Shown here piece by piece: positions 61,123-64,000 of a DNA stretch of 64,000 nucleotides. The DNA is from Citrobacter freundii. GTDB taxonomy: Bacteria > Bacteroidota > Bacteroidia > Chitinophagales > Chitinophagaceae. The notes beneath the pieces are model-generated. The model searched no databases and was not told the DNA's origin. It saw only the letters and a program-made list of their open reading frames with translations. The stretch is from the NCBI GenBank assembly GCA_003243445.1, contig QFQQ01000003.1, positions 135,993 through 199,992 on the forward strand. The letters are read 5' to 3'. A program made the position numbers and the translations under genes. Position 1 is the first letter of the stretch; the number at the start of each line of letters is the position of its first letter.

Positions 61123-61722
61123 ATGAAATTCAACCAATTAAAAACAGGTATTCAGGCAATGGCGACAGTATTCGGATTTTCCCTGATCATGGTCGCCTGT
61201 AACAATAACGACGAATCGGCAAATAATTCCACAACGGCGACAGGTGAATCAACTGCTGATTCAATGAGTGCTGCAAAGACAAACGACCTAGATTCAGCGA
61301 ATAGAACTCCAAGCGGATCATCAACAACAGCAGCTGCAAAACGAAAAGGACGCGCATCCGCTTCGATGAAGGCTGATGATGCAGCAGTTAAGATCGAAAA
61401 GGATAAAATGGGCATCTATACAAGGGCTGAAGTATCTCCTAATTATGGAGGTAATCTGGAAAGTTATATCCAGGATAACATTCAGTACCCACAAGATGCT
61501 ATCGATAATAATATTGAAGGTACAGTGCAGGTACAATTTGCCGTGGATGAAAATGGTAAAGTGACCAATGTATCAACGCTCGGAAATAAATTGGGTTATG
61601 GCCTTGAAGAGGAAGCAATCAAAGTGGTGTCGGCAATGCCGAAATGGACACCAGGGCAGGTAAAAGGTAAAAAAGTAAAAACCTGGCGTACCCTGCCCAT
61701 CGTTTATCAGTTAGAATCCTGA
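61123..61722 (+). CDS. TonB-C-terminal-domain lipoprotein
   Basis: The protein has 199 residues. The N-terminal signal ends at a lipobox (FSLIMVAC, Cys26), so it is a lipoprotein and not membrane-anchored like normal TonB. A Ser/Thr/Asn-rich linker (about 27-95) leads to the TonB C-terminal domain (about 110-199: NLESYIQDNIQYPQDAIDNNIEGTVQVQFAVDENGKV, ending LPIVYQLES). The conserved YP and GxVxVxFxVxxxGxV pattern is clear. It cannot carry energy without a transmembrane helix. Bacteroidota often have such proteins; the role may be binding receptors or peptidoglycan. Confidence 0.88.
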   Translation: MKFNQLKTGIQAMATVFGFSLIMVACNNNDESANNSTTATGESTADSMSAAKTNDLDSANRTPSGSSTTAAAKRKGRASASMKADDAAVKIEKDKMGIYTRAEVSPNYGGNLESYIQDNIQYPQDAIDNNIEGTVQVQFAVDENGKVTNVSTLGNKLGYGLEEEAIKVVSAMPKWTPGQVKGKKVKTWRTLPIVYQLES

Positions 61723-61769
61723 CACGCTTTTTAACTCTTTTCATAAGAGTTGAGGATCTGTAGCAAAAG

Positions 61770-61795
61770 CGAAGTCCGCTAATTAGCGGACTTCG
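61770..61795. terminator. Bidirectional intrinsic terminator
   Basis: CGAAGTCCGCTA, AT, TAGCGGACTTCG: a 12-bp perfect stem between convergent genes, with A- and T-runs nearby. Confidence 0.88.
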
Positions 61796-61834
61796 TTATT
61801 ATATACCAGTCAGGTGTGGTTTACACTGCAACGA

Positions 61835-62764
61835 TCAGAATTTAAGCAGTAAGCCGGCACCGATAACGGATTTCAACTGCGTTCTTGCTCCTTCTTTTGT
61901 TGGTCCGAATAAGCGCACGTCATCATCATAGATCATATCCAGGCTATAGGTGAGGGATAAAATTCTTGTCAGTTTTACATTCAGCACATTGGTAAAATAC
62001 ACGTCAACATTCTTTGCTTTTCCTTTATAGTTTGAAAACAGGTCGAGGCGGCCCTTGTAGCTAAGAACTTTTCCAAAGTCTTTGATATAATTAATGGACG
62101 CGAATGCGCCGATCTCATTACGTGAATGTTTTCCCGGGTCTACTCCATAATCGCCGCGTTTAGAGAGTGTATCATCGAGCACAATGGTCCAGCGGGAAGT
62201 TGCAGGTGAAACAAAAATGGAGAGGCCTTCAACGGGTTTGAAGTCAATACCAGGGCTCACCAAAATATAAGCTGGAGAAAGAAGGGTTGAGGCAAATGTT
62301 CTCGTTGTATCAGCATAAGTATAGCCATCGAATAATTGAGAGCGGAAGTTGAATAAGCCGGACAGGTTCCATTTGGGTGCAATGGCGTATCCGTATTTGG
62401 AAAGGATATCGAGACGGTCATCGTTTTTGCGTGAGCCAAGGCTTGTTGTGTTTACATAGCCAAGATTGAAATCGAGTGTATTATCCCAGCTATGTTTACC
62501 ATTTTTATAGAACGCATAGAGGTTCAGGACGGAGTTTACTGCAAGAGAGAAATCATCACCACCCGCGGCCCAGTTGCTGAGTGAGCCCTGGGATATATTC
62601 AGGCCGTAGCTACCACCTTTTTTCCAAACTTTCGAAGTGGTGTCAGCGGCATCTTTTGCAATGGATCTTTCAGCATCTGATTTTAATTTTTTGATGGTTT
62701 GATCCTGTGCAATCGCAAAAGTTGAGGATGCGCAAATCGTCAATAGAATAAGTATTTTTCTCAT
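61835..62764 (-). CDS. DUF3078 family outer-membrane-like protein
   Basis: The protein has 309 residues with a signal peptide (about 1-19, TFAIAQ). The early KKGGSYGLNISQGSLSNWAAGGDDFSLAVNSVLNLYAFY, with the SNWAAGG signature, is diagnostic of DUF3078. It is followed by alternating beta strands rich in aromatic residues and ending in KF, like a small outer-membrane barrel. The role of the family is unknown. It stands alone on the minus strand. Confidence 0.9.
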   Translation of the reverse strand: MRKILILLTICASSTFAIAQDQTIKKLKSDAERSIAKDAADTTSKVWKKGGSYGLNISQGSLSNWAAGGDDFSLAVNSVLNLYAFYKNGKHSWDNTLDFNLGYVNTTSLGSRKNDDRLDILSKYGYAIAPKWNLSGLFNFRSQLFDGYTYADTTRTFASTLLSPAYILVSPGIDFKPVEGLSIFVSPATSRWTIVLDDTLSKRGDYGVDPGKHSRNEIGAFASINYIKDFGKVLSYKGRLDLFSNYKGKAKNVDVYFTNVLNVKLTRILSLTYSLDMIYDDDVRLFGPTKEGARTQLKSVIGAGLLLKF

Positions 62765-63918
62765 AATCGCATTTTGCGCAAAAATAAAACTTTGACGTAT
62801 AAATGAGTTGGTTTGGTAGTATTGATATTACAAGTGTGGAATAGATATTACCTGGAAACAGTGATTCCCGGCCAGATTAAAGAAAGTGACCGGGAATTAT
62901 CTCTGTTGCTACTAATATTGATGCCTAGCCGGGTGTATTTGTCTTTGGAGCTAAACAAATAAGCAGGCCCCGGGCCTGCCATATTGATTGCATCCCCTAT
63001 AAAAGTTTATGCGGTGGTAATGAAAATGTGACTCGCGGATTGATCGGAAATGTTTCAGTGTGGTCGTACTAAAACTACGTTATTTGAGACCGAAAGTCCA
63101 TACCGTTGATAGGGTATATTTGGATGGATAATGACGGGATATGATTATGACGGAATGGAAATACACTTCGATAGCACAAATGTACTGGTGTGCTTTAGAA
63201 GATGATCAGGATGGTATTTGATGGGTATGACTTTGTTGGATGCGTAGGAAAGGTTGAGTGGAGGTTTTGACAGGCGGTACATTTCTGTATTGTATGTCTC
63301 ACTATCCCATAGTGATGGACGTATGAAAGTTGGCTGGAAATAAAGGACCAAATCGTTTTGGGTGCGTGATCTATTGCATGGATGATTGTGGGAAGCGTTG
63401 GTGTGGTGAAGCTATCGCTGGAGAGAATAGCGGAGCCTTGATAAACGAAGAAATATAACTGATGAAAACGGAAACAAATGGATCATGAATAATGGCCTGT
63501 ATATATCAGACGGATCTGCCATTATATAATTAGCCCGCAACATAAAGGAAGATCGAACCGGGATCATATTGCCAGCATTGTTGGCCCGCCGTCCGCAGTC
63601 CTGCGTTTTTGGGCAGCCCGCTTCAAACCGCATTCGCGCCCCGGCGCAATAAAATCCGTCGCGACGCGCGCGACGAACGAAGTGAGCGTTGCAGCGCAGG
63701 AAGGGTCATTGGTGTAAAAGGCTATGGATGATCCTTCTTTTTATCCATTCTACACATTCGCTGTTGCATATTATTTTCAATCTCCACCTGGCCATTTGCC
63801 AGCGATAATAACGAACACACCGTTCCAATCGCATTTCCTGCGTTTTGTTCCTTTCGCTCGTTTTTGATTTTATATGTTGAATTTATCATCTCATTTATCT
63901 TTTATTTGATTTGCTATA
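62765..63918. other. Gene-poor region of 1.15 kb
   Basis: No convincing reading frame; the two minus-strand frames (63145-63351 and 63412-63633) look random in composition. Hairpins are present: ATTCCCGGCCA/TGACCGGGAAT (62864-62897) and GCAGGCC/GGCCTGC (62971-62987). A G+C-rich patch with CGCGACGCGCGCGACG lies at 63656-63676. It may be a degraded or regulatory region; no transposon ends are seen. Confidence 0.5.
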
Positions 63919-63990
63919 ATGAAAAGAAAAAAAGCACCGCCCTCTAAAGGACCGCCCTCCTCCACCGGTCCTTTAGATGACGGTGACTAA
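63919..63990 (+). CDS. Possible 23-residue peptide (graspetide-like precursor?)
   Basis: A complete small frame, ATG to TAA, encodes a basic start (MKRKK), a Pro-rich middle and the tail SSTGPLDDGD. The pattern of Ser/Thr followed by several Asp near the end is what ribosomal peptides with ester or amide crosslinks (graspetides) show, but it may be chance. The TATAAT upstream (63914-63919) overlaps the start codon. The region after it is cut by the window end. Confidence 0.3.
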   Translation: MKRKKAPPSKGPPSSTGPLDDGD

Positions 63991-64000
63991 GAAATTTCTC

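Noticed and set aside
63145..63633. Two minus-strand frames of 68 and 73 codons in the gene-poor tail
   Set aside because: Composition looks random and neither has a family pattern or plausible start context.
63656..63676. G+C-rich CGCGACGCGCGCGACG patch as replication origin or attachment site
   Set aside because: No DnaA-box cluster, dif-like site or integrase is nearby.

Overview
The window looks like a chromosomal segment of a Bacteroidota bacterium, most likely family Chitinophagaceae. The reasons are an ECF sigma / FecR / SusC / SusD locus, LytTR and two-component propeller regulators, YceI, MBOAT/SGNH acylation genes, small families such as DUF3127, DUF5522, DUF6520 and DUF3078, TAnnTTTG-type -7 boxes, and almost no Shine-Dalgarno sequences. 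Base composition is moderate (about 45 % G+C by eye). I found no rRNA, tRNA, CRISPR array, insertion sequence or prophage. About 55 protein genes are supported.

Layout. 1-6.5 kb: housekeeping and repair genes on the minus strand (uvrB, mgsA, a YceI protein, an OB-fold protein, recA, a PAP2-like membrane protein). 6.7-12.8 kb: a glucosaminidase / SGNH / MBOAT set that looks like cell-surface (probably peptidoglycan) acylation, with a second SGNH paralogue nearby, plus DUF3127 and CsbD-like genes. 13-19 kb: rpoN, a GHL10 glycosidase-like protein, MarR, DinB and a radical SAM/SPASM protein. 19-22.7 kb: a tightly overlapping pxpB-pxpC-pxpA operon with an NRAMP-like transporter (5-oxoproline use). 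22.9-25.3 kb: an L,D-transpeptidase-like protein and a MATE exporter. 25.9-36.7 kb: a dense signalling block of two PAS histidine kinases, a NarL-type regulator, two stand-alone receiver proteins, and a LytTR regulator with its propeller kinase. 37-43 kb: a globin, secreted or membrane proteins of unknown role, and a large MG2-plug protein. 43.4-47.5 kb: two GH13 alpha-amylases and an AraC regulator. 48-56 kb: ECF sigma, FecR, SusC, SusD and a thioredoxin fused to a DUF3738-like domain, followed by an opposing MauE/DUF6520 pair. 57-62.8 kb: a zinc-peptidase lipoprotein, an S41 protease, an alkyltransferase-like protein, DUF5522, trmB, a TonB-domain lipoprotein and a DUF3078 protein. The last 1.2 kb has no convincing gene except a possible 23-residue peptide at the very end.

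The most unusual signal lies between the genes. At least fifteen intergenic regions hold long imperfect inverted repeats: arms of about 25-70 bp around a loop that is mostly 50-100 nt. The arms are themselves built of short degenerate words (GATGGTCGATGG, GGTTCCAGAAGTTCC, CGGACCGCAGACC, GCGAATGAGCGCGAAT, or A-rich words). Within a locus the two arms match each other, including private variants, while loci differ from each other. Many arms begin or end within a few bases of a stop codon, and three contain an ordinary terminator hairpin in their centre. These elements are annotated one by one and discussed as the main finding.
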